Part shown: piece after piece, positions 56,445 through 64,000 of the stretch
Position numbering within the stretch: the first letter of the stretch is position 1
Layout: every line of letters begins with the position of its first letter
NCBI RefSeq assembly: GCF_014650675.1
Contig: NZ_BMVK01000020.1
Location: 108,435-172,434, forward strand
DNA from: Streptomyces anulatus
GTDB taxonomy: Bacteria; Actinomycetota; Actinomycetes; Streptomycetales; Streptomycetaceae
Length of the DNA: 64,000 nucleotides
Direction of reading: 5' to 3'
Position numbers and translations under genes: made by a program
Notes under the pieces: generated by a model
Seen by the model: the letters and a program-made list of their open reading frames with translations, nothing else
What the model was told of the DNA's origin: nothing
The model's database searches: none

Positions 56445-57779
56445 ATGTCAGCTCCGCTTCTCACCGAGCCCCCGACGGGACTGGACGATCTGTCCGTCTT
56501 CCCCGCCTCCACCGCCCGGCTCCCGCACGGCCACCTGAGCATCGGAGGGGTCCCGCTCGGCGACCTCGCCGACCGGTTCGGCACTCCGGTGTACGTCCTG
56601 GACGAGGACGAGGTGCGGTCACGCTGCCGGACCTACCGGGCCGCCTTTCCCGAAGCCCACGTGCTGTACGCGGCCAAGGCGTTCCTGTCCCGGGCGATGG
56701 CACGGTGGATCGACGAGGAGGGCCTGGGGCTGGACGTCTGCTCCGTCGGCGAACTCGAACTCGCCCACGCCGCCGGGTTCCCACCGGAGCGGATGGTGCT
56801 GCACGGCAACGCGAAGACACCGCGTGACATCGAGACGGCGCTACGGCTCGGGGTCGGGCGGATCGTCATCGACAGCCCGTCGGAGGTCGCCCGGATCGCC
56901 GCGCTGACCGGACCCGCCGGGCGGCAGAAGGTCATGGTGCGGGTGGTGCCCGGTGTGTCGGCGGGCGGCCACGAGAAGATCCGTACCGGTACCGACGGCC
57001 AGAAGTTCGGCCTGTCCCTCACCGACGGATCCGCCCAGCACGCCATCGCCCGGGTGCTCGGCCAGCCGCAGCTCGAACTGACCGGCCTGCACTGCCACAT
57101 CGGCTCCCAGATCACTGACGCCAAGCCGTATCTGGTGGCCGTGCGGCGCATGGTCGGACTGATGGCCCGGGTCAAGGACAGCCACGGCGTCACGTTCTCC
57201 GAGCTCGACATGGGGGGCGGGCACGGAGTCGCCTACCGGCCCGGGGAGGCCGCCCTCGACCTGACGGCCCTCGCACGCCGGCTGGGCGCGGAACTCGCCA
57301 CCGGTTGCGCGGCGGCGGGCCTGCCCGTGCCGAGGCTGGCCATCGAACCCGGGCGGGCGATCGCGGCCCCGGCCGGGGTGGCGCTCTACCGCGTCCTCTC
57401 CGTCAAGCACACCGGCCCGAACATGTTCGTGGCCGTCGACGGGGGCATGAGCGACAACCCGCGACCGGCCCTGTACGGGGCCCGCTACGCGCCGCGCCTG
57501 ATCGGCCGCGCGGCCACCGCCGGGCCGGTCGCGGCCACGGTGGTGGGCCGGCACTGCGAGGCCGGCGACATCCTCGCGGACGATGTCTTCCTGCCCGGTG
57601 ACGTCCGCTCCGGCGACCTGCTCGCGGTGCCGGTGGCGGGCGCGTACCAGGTGTCCATGGCCTCCGCCTACAACCTCGTCGGCCGGCCGCCGGTCGTCGC
57701 GGTGCACGACGGCACGGCACGCCTGCTGATACGGCGCGAGACACAGGAGGACCTCCGGCGGCGCGACGTCGGCGCCTGA
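56445..57779 (+). CDS. lysA: Diaminopimelate decarboxylase-like PLP enzyme
   Basis: A 444-residue alanine-racemase-fold decarboxylase giving lysine from meso-diaminopimelate, or a related amino acid. It binds PLP at Lys78 (LYAAKAFL), and has LDVCSVGELELA, GNAKTP, HCHIGSQI, the Gly-rich loop DMGGGHGVAY, EPGRAI and a late CEAGDIL and AYNLVGRPP with the catalytic Cys and Tyr. ATG 56445 has GAGGAG eight bases upstream; GTG 56403 overlaps the previous stop but has no SD. Streptomyces usually has another lysA elsewhere, so this may be a paralogue; SAV_915 and kdp neighbours give no clue to its role. A strong hairpin ends it. Confidence 0.85.
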   Translation: MSAPLLTEPPTGLDDLSVFPASTARLPHGHLSIGGVPLGDLADRFGTPVYVLDEDEVRSRCRTYRAAFPEAHVLYAAKAFLSRAMARWIDEEGLGLDVCSVGELELAHAAGFPPERMVLHGNAKTPRDIETALRLGVGRIVIDSPSEVARIAALTGPAGRQKVMVRVVPGVSAGGHEKIRTGTDGQKFGLSLTDGSAQHAIARVLGQPQLELTGLHCHIGSQITDAKPYLVAVRRMVGLMARVKDSHGVTFSELDMGGGHGVAYRPGEAALDLTALARRLGAELATGCAAAGLPVPRLAIEPGRAIAAPAGVALYRVLSVKHTGPNMFVAVDGGMSDNPRPALYGARYAPRLIGRAATAGPVAATVVGRHCEAGDILADDVFLPGDVRSGDLLAVPVAGAYQVSMASAYNLVGRPPVVAVHDGTARLLIRRETQEDLRRRDVGA

Positions 57780-57788
57780 GGGCTGTCC

Positions 57789-57836
57789 CGTTCGGCACGC
57801 GGCCGCCAGAACGGACCGGGCCGCGTGCCGAACGGC
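57789..57836 (+). terminator. Terminator after the lysA-like gene
   Basis: A perfect 17-bp stem, arm CCGTTCGGCACGCGGCC (57789-57805) with 57820-57836, and a 14-nt loop. It separates the lysA-like unit from the kdp operon. Confidence 0.93.
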
Positions 57837-57993
57837 CATGCCGCAGGCCGGTCGGCCGCGTAAGACGGGCGTCAAGGGTCTCCCCGTATTCGTATGGACC
57901 CCGTCAAGGTGGCTTATCGCCGGGATGAAGTCGAGGTTTGCTCGTATTGGCCAAACGGCCGATTCCATTCCTCACGTCAATCAGGAGCTCGCG
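57837..57993 (+). promoter_or_regulatory. Presumed kdp promoter region
   Basis: 157 bp between the lysA terminator and the first kdp peptide. It is AT-richer than the flanks and should hold the KdpE-controlled promoter, but no hexamers or KdpE site could be fixed. GGCCAAACGGCC (57948-57959) is a short near-palindrome. Confidence 0.45.
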
Positions 57994-58077
57994 ATGGCCG
58001 ACCTGGCCTTCGTCGCCACCACGATCGCGGTATTCGCGCTGGTGGCTCTCATCGCCCGGGGGGTGACCAAGCTGTGA
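57994..58077 (+). CDS. Single-helix peptide ahead of kdpF
   Basis: A 27-residue peptide that is almost entirely one membrane helix (FVATTIAVFALVALIARGV). ATG 57994 has CAGGAGCTCG upstream with perfect SD spacing. Its TGA overlaps the kdpF GTG. Comparable peptides precede kdpF in other actinomycetes as far as I recall. It may stabilise the Kdp complex like KdpF, or only couple translation. Confidence 0.75.
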   Translation: MADLAFVATTIAVFALVALIARGVTKL

Positions 58078-58163
58078 CCGTCGAAAACGTCGTCGGCCTC
58101 GTCGTGGCCGTGTCCCTGCTCGGATATCTCATTCTGGCTCTCCTTTACCCGGAGAGGTTCTGA
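58074..58163 (+). CDS. kdpF: KdpF, small subunit of the K+-transporting ATPase
   Basis: A 29-residue single-helix protein (VVGLVVAVSLLGYLILALLY, then PERF) with the KdpF ending LLYPERF. It stabilises the KdpABC complex in the membrane. GTG 58074 overlaps the preceding stop (GTGA); kdpA starts nine bases after its stop. Confidence 0.9.
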   Translation: MTVENVVGLVVAVSLLGYLILALLYPERF

Positions 58164-58171
58164 GTACGGAA

Positions 58172-59836
58172 ATGAGTCCCCAGGTCGCTGGTCTGCTCCA
58201 GCTCACAGCCCTGATCGCCGCCCTCGCCCTGGCCTACCGCCCGCTGGGCGATTACATGGCCAGGGTCTACTCCTCCGAGAAGAACTACCGCCCGGAGAAG
58301 TGGATATACAAGGCCATCGGCGCCAATCCGACCGCCGAGATGCGCTGGCCCGCCTATCTGCGTGGAGTGCTCGCCTTCTCGGCGGTGAGCGTTCTCTTCC
58401 TGTATCTGATGCAACGGGTGCAGGGCTCGCTGCCCGGTTCGCTGGGCTTCTCCTCGATCGACCCGGACCAGGCGTTCAATACCGCCGCGTCCTTCGTCGC
58501 CAACACCAACTGGCAGTCCTACTACGGCGAACAGGCCATGGGCCACGTCGTGCAGACCGGCGGCCTCGCGGTGCAGAACTTTCTGTCCGCGGCGGTCGGC
58601 ATGGCCGTGGCGGTGGCACTCGTACGGGGCTTCGCCCGGTCGCGTACGGGTGAGCTCGGCAACTTCTGGGCCGACCTGGTGCGCGGGACCGTCCGCATCC
58701 TGATCCCGATCTCGGTGATCGGCGCGATCATCCTGGTCGCCTGCGGGGCGATCCAGAACTTCTCCGGCATCCACCAGGTCGGACAGTTCATGGGCGGTAC
58801 GCAGGAGTGGAACGGCGGCGGGGTCGCCTCCCAGGAGGTCATCAAGGAGCTGGGCACCAACGGCGGCGGTTACTTCAACGCCAACTCCGCCCACCCCTTC
58901 GAGAACCCCAACCCCCTGTCGAACCTGTTCGAGATCTTTCTCATCCTGCTGATCCCGTTCGCGCTGACGCGGACCTTCGGCCGGATGGTCGGATCGCTGA
59001 AGCAGGGGTACGCGATCCTCGGCGCGATGGCCGTCATCTGGATCGGCTTCACGGCGCTGATGATGTGGACCGAGTTCGCCCACCGCGGACCGGCCTTCGA
59101 GATCGCCGGCGGGGCCATGGAGGGCAAGGAGACCCGCTTCGGGATCGCCGGCTCGTCGATCTTCGCGGTCGCCACGACGCTGACTTCGACCGGCGCGGTG
59201 AACTCCTTCCACTCCTCGTACACCGGCTTCGGCGGCGGCATCACCATGCTCGGCATGCAGCTCGGCGAGATCGCTCCCGGCGGTGTCGGCTCCGGCCTCT
59301 ACGGCATGCTGATCATGGCGATCATCGCGGTGTTCATCGCCGGGCTGATGGTCGGACGCACCCCGGAGTACCTCGGCAAGAAGATCGGCACCCGCCAGAT
59401 CAAGCTCGCGGCCTGCTACATCCTCGTCACCCCGGCCCTCGTGCTCGGCTTCACCGCCGTCGCCATGGCCCTGCCGACCCCTGCCGACTCGATGACCAAC
59501 TCGGGCGCGCACGGCTTCTCCGAGATCCTGTACGCCTACACCTCCGGCGCCAACAACAACGGCTCCGCCTTCGCCGGGCTCAACGCCGACACCCAGTGGT
59601 TCAACACGACCATCGGCATCGCGATGCTGCTCGGCCGGTTCCTGCCGATGGTGTTCGTCCTGGCCCTGGCCGGCTCGCTCGCCGAGCAGAAGCCGGTGCC
59701 CGAGACCGCGGGCACTCTGCGCACCGACAAGCCCCTCTACGCGGGGCTGCTCGTCGGCACGATCCTCATCATCACCGGACTCACCTACTTCCCGGCCCTG
59801 GCGCTGGGTCCGCTTGCCGAAGGGCTCGCCTCATGA
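58172..59836 (+). CDS. kdpA: Potassium-transporting ATPase subunit A
   Basis: The 554-residue channel-like subunit that selects and moves K+. It has about ten helices and four degenerate selectivity loops, including TNWQSYYG, GTNGGGYFNANSAHPFENP, TLTSTGAVNS and YTSGANNNGSAFAGL. Length is normal. Start ATG 58172 follows kdpF after eight bases; SD TACGGAA is weak. The stop overlaps the kdpB start by four bases (ATGA). Confidence 0.97.
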   Translation: MSPQVAGLLQLTALIAALALAYRPLGDYMARVYSSEKNYRPEKWIYKAIGANPTAEMRWPAYLRGVLAFSAVSVLFLYLMQRVQGSLPGSLGFSSIDPDQAFNTAASFVANTNWQSYYGEQAMGHVVQTGGLAVQNFLSAAVGMAVAVALVRGFARSRTGELGNFWADLVRGTVRILIPISVIGAIILVACGAIQNFSGIHQVGQFMGGTQEWNGGGVASQEVIKELGTNGGGYFNANSAHPFENPNPLSNLFEIFLILLIPFALTRTFGRMVGSLKQGYAILGAMAVIWIGFTALMMWTEFAHRGPAFEIAGGAMEGKETRFGIAGSSIFAVATTLTSTGAVNSFHSSYTGFGGGITMLGMQLGEIAPGGVGSGLYGMLIMAIIAVFIAGLMVGRTPEYLGKKIGTRQIKLAACYILVTPALVLGFTAVAMALPTPADSMTNSGAHGFSEILYAYTSGANNNGSAFAGLNADTQWFNTTIGIAMLLGRFLPMVFVLALAGSLAEQKPVPETAGTLRTDKPLYAGLLVGTILIITGLTYFPALALGPLAEGLAS

Positions 59837-61941
59837 GCACCGTCACCCCCACTCGCGCTCCGCACGGAGACATACCGCCGGCCGATGGCCACGGGGCCGC
59901 CAACCGGGTCGGCAGCGGGCTGTTCGACCCCCGGCAACTGCTGAAGTCGTTCCCGGACGCGCTGCGCAAGCTCGATCCGCGCGTGATGGTCAAGTCGCCG
60001 GTGATGTTCGTCGTCCTGGTCGGCTCGGTGGTCACCACCGTGCTGGCGCTCACCGACCCGACCGACTGGTTCGGCTGGGCGATCACCGCCTGGCTCTGGC
60101 TGACCACCGTCTTCGCCAACCTCGCCGAGGCGGTCGCCGAAGGCCGGGGCAAGGCCCAGGCCGACACCCTGCGCAAGGCCAAGACCGGCACCGTCGCCCG
60201 CCGGGTCATCGGCGGAGACGAGGAGCGGGTCGCGGGGACGGACCTGCGCATCGGGGACCTGGTGGTCTGCGAGGCGGGCGACACCATTCCCGGCGACGGA
60301 GACGTCGTGGAAGGCGTCGCCTCCGTCGACGAGTCCGCGATCACCGGCGAGTCCGCCCCGGTCATCCGGGAGTCCGGCGGCGACCGCTCGGCCGTCACCG
60401 GCGGGACGAAGGTGCTGTCCGACCGCGTCGTCATCAAGATCACGACGAAGCCCGGCGAGACCTTCATCGACCGCATGATCAACCTGGTGGAGGGCGCCTC
60501 CCGGCAGAAGACGCCCAACGAGATCGCCCTGAACATCCTGCTGGCGTCCCTCACGATCGTCTTCCTGCTGGCCGTCGTCACCCTGAAGCCCTTCGCGATC
60601 TACGCGGGCGCTGACGACCAGACGTCGCTGATCGTGCTCGCCGCACTGCTGGTGTGCCTGATCCCCACCACGATCGGGGCCCTGCTGTCCGCGATCGGCA
60701 TCGCGGGCATGGACCGCCTGGTGCAGCGCAACGTCCTGGCCATGTCGGGGCGCGCGGTCGAGGCGGCGGGCGATGTGTCCACCCTGCTGCTCGACAAGAC
60801 CGGAACCATCACCCTGGGCAACCGGCAGGCGGCCGAGTTCCTCGCGGTCAGGGGCGTCACCGAGGGCACGCTCGCGGACGCCGCGCAGCTCTCCTCGCTC
60901 GCCGACGAGACACCGGAAGGCCGGTCGATCGTCGTGCTCGCCAAGGAGAAGTACGGGCTGCGGGAGCGGACCCAGGGGGAACTGACGGGCGCCGCGTGGG
61001 TGGAGTTCACCGCGCAGACCCGGATGTCGGGCGTCGACCTGGACGGACGGAAGGTCCGCAAGGGCGCCACCGGCTCCGTCATCGCCTGGGTGAAGGAGCG
61101 GAACGGCAGTGTCTCCGAGGACGCGCAAGCGCTCACGGACCGGATTTCCCAGGCTGGTGGCACGCCGCTGCTGGTGGCTGTGGAAGACGCTGACGGCGCT
61201 CGGGTCCTCGGGGTCGTCCACCTCAAGGACGTGGTGAAGGAGGGCATGCGGGAGCGGTTCGACGAGCTGCGCCGCATGGGCATCCGTACGGTCATGATCA
61301 CGGGTGACAACCCGCTGACCGCGAAGGCGATCGCCGAGGAGGCGGGGGTCGACGACTTCCTGGCCGAGGCGACGCCCGAGGACAAGATGGCCCTCATCAA
61401 GCGGGAACAGGCCGGGGGCAAGCTCGTCGCGATGACCGGCGACGGCACCAACGACGCACCCGCCCTGGCCCAGGCCGACGTCGGCGTCGCGATGAACACC
61501 GGAACCTCGGCCGCCAAAGAGGCCGGGAACATGGTCGACCTCGACTCCAACCCCACCAAACTCATCGAGATCGTCGAGATCGGCAAACAACTCCTCATCA
61601 CCCGAGGAGCCCTGACCACCTTCTCCATCGCCAACGACGTCGCGAAGTACTTCGCGATCATCCCCGCCATGTTCGCCGTGGCGTACCCGTCGCTGGACAA
61701 GCTCAACGTCATGGGCCTCACCTCGCCCGAGTCCGCGATCCTCTCCGCGGTCATCTTCAACGCACTGATCATCGTCGCGCTGGTGCCCCTCGCCCTCAAG
61801 GGCGTGCGCTACCGGCCGGCCAGTGCCGACCGGATGCTGCGGCGCAACCTGGGCATCTACGGACTCGGCGGCATCGTCGCCCCGTTCATCGGCATCAAGA
61901 TCATCGACCTGCTCCTCTCCCTCCTTCCCGGAATCGGCTGA
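59833..61941 (+). CDS. kdpB: Potassium-transporting P-type ATPase subunit B
   Basis: The 702-residue catalytic subunit. The phosphorylated Asp321 is in DKTGTITLGN; the actuator loop is SAITGESAPV, and the hinge is TGDGTNDAPALAQADVGVAM. The helices around 80-130, 245-300 and 600-700 are normal. A short patch at about 61515-61610 uses AAA Lys and other A-ending codons that are rare elsewhere in the gene. ATG 59833 overlaps kdpA; kdpC follows after six bases. Confidence 0.97.
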   Translation: MSTVTPTRAPHGDIPPADGHGAANRVGSGLFDPRQLLKSFPDALRKLDPRVMVKSPVMFVVLVGSVVTTVLALTDPTDWFGWAITAWLWLTTVFANLAEAVAEGRGKAQADTLRKAKTGTVARRVIGGDEERVAGTDLRIGDLVVCEAGDTIPGDGDVVEGVASVDESAITGESAPVIRESGGDRSAVTGGTKVLSDRVVIKITTKPGETFIDRMINLVEGASRQKTPNEIALNILLASLTIVFLLAVVTLKPFAIYAGADDQTSLIVLAALLVCLIPTTIGALLSAIGIAGMDRLVQRNVLAMSGRAVEAAGDVSTLLLDKTGTITLGNRQAAEFLAVRGVTEGTLADAAQLSSLADETPEGRSIVVLAKEKYGLRERTQGELTGAAWVEFTAQTRMSGVDLDGRKVRKGATGSVIAWVKERNGSVSEDAQALTDRISQAGGTPLLVAVEDADGARVLGVVHLKDVVKEGMRERFDELRRMGIRTVMITGDNPLTAKAIAEEAGVDDFLAEATPEDKMALIKREQAGGKLVAMTGDGTNDAPALAQADVGVAMNTGTSAAKEAGNMVDLDSNPTKLIEIVEIGKQLLITRGALTTFSIANDVAKYFAIIPAMFAVAYPSLDKLNVMGLTSPESAILSAVIFNALIIVALVPLALKGVRYRPASADRMLRRNLGIYGLGGIVAPFIGIKIIDLLLSLLPGIG

Positions 61942-61947
61942 TCCGCC

Positions 61948-62619
61948 ATGACCAACAACTCCGTCAGCAGCACCGCACGCGTGCTCGGGGCCGGACTGCG
62001 AGCCCTGCTCGTCCTCACCCTGGTGTGCGGGGTCCTCTACCCGCTCGCCGTCACCGGTGTCGCCCAGGCTCTGTTCAACGACAAGGCCAACGGTTCCGAG
62101 ATCAAGGACAGCGGCGGCCGGGTCGTCGGCTCCTCCCTCATCGGCCAGCGGTACGACCTCCCGCTGAAGGACGGCGAGGAGTCACCCGCCCCGGACCTGA
62201 AGTGGTTCCAGCCGCGGCCCTCCAACGGCCTCGGCAGCAACAGCGTCAACACGCAGTACTCCCTGATCCTCTCCGGGGCCACCAACCGCTCCGGCGACAA
62301 CAAGGAACTGGTCCAGTGGGTGACCGATGCCAAGGCGGCCGTGGTCAAGGACAACTCCACCCCCACGTACAAGGTGAAGCCCGCGGACGTGCCGGCCGAC
62401 GCCGTCACCTCGTCCGGCTCCGGCCTGGACCCCGACATCTCACCCGCGTACGCCGAACTCCAGGTCCACCGGGTCGCCGAGAAGAACAACCTCGACGTCA
62501 AGGAGGTCGAGGACCTCGTCGCCGATCACACCACCGGCCGGCTGCTCGGCTTCATGGGCGAGCCCAGGGTGAACGTCCTCGAGCTGAACACGGCGCTCAG
62601 GAACCTGACCCAGGGCTGA
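61948..62619 (+). CDS. kdpC: Potassium-transporting ATPase subunit C
   Basis: A 223-residue subunit with one N-terminal helix (about 11-32, ALLVLTLVCGVLYPLAVTGV) and an extracytoplasmic domain. Family motifs include GSSLIGQRY, WFQPRPSNGLGSNSVNTQ (quoted short), SGSGLDPDISP, ADHTTGR and PRVNVLELN. It supports ATP binding by KdpB. A 16-bp hairpin follows before kdpE. Confidence 0.95.
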   Translation: MTNNSVSSTARVLGAGLRALLVLTLVCGVLYPLAVTGVAQALFNDKANGSEIKDSGGRVVGSSLIGQRYDLPLKDGEESPAPDLKWFQPRPSNGLGSNSVNTQYSLILSGATNRSGDNKELVQWVTDAKAAVVKDNSTPTYKVKPADVPADAVTSSGSGLDPDISPAYAELQVHRVAEKNNLDVKEVEDLVADHTTGRLLGFMGEPRVNVLELNTALRNLTQG

Positions 62620-62637
62620 TGGAACTGCTGCAGGACA

Positions 62638-62684
62638 CCGGACACCGGTGGGGTACGGAACCTCCGCACCCCACCGGTGTCCGG
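62638..62684 (+). terminator. Hairpin between kdpC and kdpE
   Basis: A perfect 16-bp stem, arm CCGGACACCGGTGGGG (62638-62653) with 62669-62684, and a 15-nt loop. Because kdpE and kdpD follow on the same strand, it may attenuate or process the transcript so that regulators are made at lower levels than the pump. Confidence 0.75.
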
Positions 62685-62717
62685 TTGGCCCACAACCAAG
62701 GAGAGAGTGCACAGCCC

Positions 62718-63401
62718 ATGCCCCGGGTGCTCGTGGTGGAAGACGATGTGCAGCTGGTCCGCGCCCTCAAGATCAACCTCCAGGCCCGCAGCTACGAAGT
62801 CGAGGAGGCTTCCGACGCCGGATCCGCCCTCCGGCTCGCCGCGACCTGCAAGCCGGACGTCATCGTGCTGGACCTCGGCCTGCCGGACATGGACGGCGTC
62901 GAGCTGATCAGGATGATCCGGGGCTGGAGCCGGGTGCCGATCCTCGTCCTGTCCGCACGCCACATGTCCGAGGACAAGGTGCGGGCCCTGGACGCCGGAG
63001 CCGACGACTACGTGACCAAGCCCTTCAGCATGGACGAACTGCTGGCCAGGCTGCGCGCGGCCACCCGGCGGCGGCAGGCGACCGCCGACACCCCGGAACT
63101 GACCGTCGTCACCACGGACGGGTTCACCATCGACCTGGCGGCGAAGAAGGTCCAGCGCGATTCCGGCACCGTCCGGCTGACCCCGACCGAATGGCATCTC
63201 CTCGAAGTGCTGGTCACCAGCCCCGGCCGTCTGGTGTCGCAGCGTGCGCTCCTGCGGGAGGTCTGGGGGCCCACCTACGCGGAGAACACCAACTACCTGC
63301 GGGTGTACATGGCCCAGCTGCGGCGCAAGCTGGAAGCGGACCCCGCCCACCCCCGGTACCTGATCACCGAGCCGGGCATGGGCTACCGCTTCGAACCCTG
63401 A
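62718..63401 (+). CDS. kdpE: Response regulator KdpE
   Basis: A 227-residue OmpR-type regulator. The receiver domain (1-118) has the acidic pair E8-D9-D10, the phosphoacceptor Asp52 (VLDLGLPDMDG) and Lys101 (VTKPF). The C-terminal winged helix includes LTPTEWHLLEVLV and RVYMAQLRRKLE. It activates kdpFABC when phosphorylated by KdpD. ATG 62718 follows GAGAG; the frame above it crosses kdpC and the hairpin and is not coding. Here kdpE precedes kdpD, the reverse of E. coli. Confidence 0.95.
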   Translation: MPRVLVVEDDVQLVRALKINLQARSYEVEEASDAGSALRLAATCKPDVIVLDLGLPDMDGVELIRMIRGWSRVPILVLSARHMSEDKVRALDAGADDYVTKPFSMDELLARLRAATRRRQATADTPELTVVTTDGFTIDLAAKKVQRDSGTVRLTPTEWHLLEVLVTSPGRLVSQRALLREVWGPTYAENTNYLRVYMAQLRRKLEADPAHPRYLITEPGMGYRFEP

Positions 63402-63435
63402 TGCCCCATCCACCACGGAAGAACGAGAAGTCATC

Positions 63436-64000
63436 ATGGGACGCGGCATACTCCGGATCTACCTGGGCGCGGCGCCGGGTGTCGGCAAGACGTACGCGAT
63501 GCTTTCGGAGGCGCATCGCAGGGTCGAGCGTGGCACCGATTGCGTGGTGGCTTTCGTGGAGCATCATGACCGGCCGCGTACGGAGGTGATGCTGCACGGG
63601 CTGGAGCTTCTGCCGCGTCGGGAGCTGGAGTACCGGGGGACGGTCTTCACCGAGATGGATGTGGACGCGGTGCTGGAGCGTGCTCCGGCGGTGGCGCTGG
63701 TGGACGAGCTGGCGCACACGAATGTTCCGGGTTCGCGGAACGCGAAGCGCTGGCAGGATGTGGAGGAGCTTCTCCGGGCCGGGATCGATGTCATATCCAC
63801 GGTGAACATCCAGCATCTGGAGTCGCTGGGTGATGTGGTGGAGTCGATCACCGGGGTCCGGCAGCGGGAGACGGTGCCGGACGAGGTGGTGCGGCGGGCG
63901 GACCAGATCGAGCTGGTCGACATGTCGCCGCAGGCGTTGCGTCGCCGGATGGCGCACGGGAACATCTACCGGCCCGACAAGATGGACGCGGCGCTCTCGA
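63436..64000 (+). CDS. kdpD: Sensor histidine kinase KdpD (N-terminal part, cut by right edge)
   Basis: The first 188 codons of a kinase usually of about 850 residues; the 3' end is outside the window. The visible part is the KdpD domain with Walker A G11-AAPGVGKT19, EHHDRPRT, the DELAHTN Walker B-type segment and STVNIQHLESL and RADQIELVD. It senses K+ or ionic stress with an N-terminal ATP-binding domain. ATG 63436 has GAAGAACGAGAAG upstream. Codons end in G or T far more than in kdpABC. Confidence 0.95.
   Translation, partial: MGRGILRIYLGAAPGVGKTYAMLSEAHRRVERGTDCVVAFVEHHDRPRTEVMLHGLELLPRRELEYRGTVFTEMDVDAVLERAPAVALVDELAHTNVPGSRNAKRWQDVEELLRAGIDVISTVNIQHLESLGDVVESITGVRQRETVPDEVVRRADQIELVDMSPQALRRRMAHGNIYRPDKMDAALS

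Noticed and set aside
57780..57993. c-di-AMP (ydaO-type) riboswitch before kdp
   Set aside because: The conserved core elements are absent; only the lysA terminator and a short spacer are present.

Overview
The window is chromosomal DNA of a Streptomyces-type actinomycete. It is very GC-rich, third codon positions are almost always G or C, GTG starts are common, and many products carry Streptomyces family names (SCO4848 family, SAV_915 family, DUF3017, PerM). From memory, the gene order icmB ... sucCD ... purNH ... folD ... mdh ... trpS ... sdhCDAB resembles the S. coelicolor SCO48xx core region. I saw no rRNA, tRNA, insertion sequence, prophage, CRISPR array or biosynthetic cluster.

Layout. 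1-918: lipase cut by the left edge. 1271-1684: small B12-binding mutase subunit icmB. 1767-10921: a MoxR/VWA module in two divergent halves (SWIM and DUF5691 proteins on minus; MoxR ATPase, DUF5682 and VWA proteins on plus) with an MmpS-like lipoprotein between them. 11024-13262: two secreted repeat proteins. 13706-15793: sucCD. 15908-20141: a membrane-anchored HTH/sigma-like protein, PerM and a membrane protein. 20403-22599: purNH. 22747-28467: a DUF2079 membrane protein, an RDD protein, folD, DUF3017 and a membrane-tethered HTH protein. 28704-29693: mdh. 29776-36573: AhpD-like protein, MocR regulator, a YgiB/YgiC-like pair, rocD, trpS and a 2H phosphoesterase. 36593-43092: DprE2/DprE1-like pair, BrkB protein, D,D-carboxypeptidase, SCO4848 protein and a membrane phosphoesterase. 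43376-47326: an orphan solute-binding protein and a TetR-controlled three-gene operon. 47469-50888: sdhCDAB. 51067-57779: ureidoimidazoline decarboxylase, GH20 hexosaminidase, a DUF4328 protein, a hypothetical protein, a universal stress protein, SAV_915 and a lysA-like gene. 57994-64000: kdp potassium uptake operon with kdpE and the start of kdpD.

How the genes fit together. sucCD, mdh and sdhCDAB supply three TCA-cycle steps; purN, purH and folD supply one-carbon and purine metabolism. Most operons end in strong perfect hairpins without U-tracts. Parts worth a second look are the MoxR/VWA/SWIM module, the secreted protein with 11-residue repeats, the HTH-sigma-membrane fusion, the DprE1/DprE2 homologues in an organism not expected to make arabinogalactan, the paired TTGAAC palindromes at the TetR operon, and two tandem arrays whose first unit contains the stop codon of the preceding gene.
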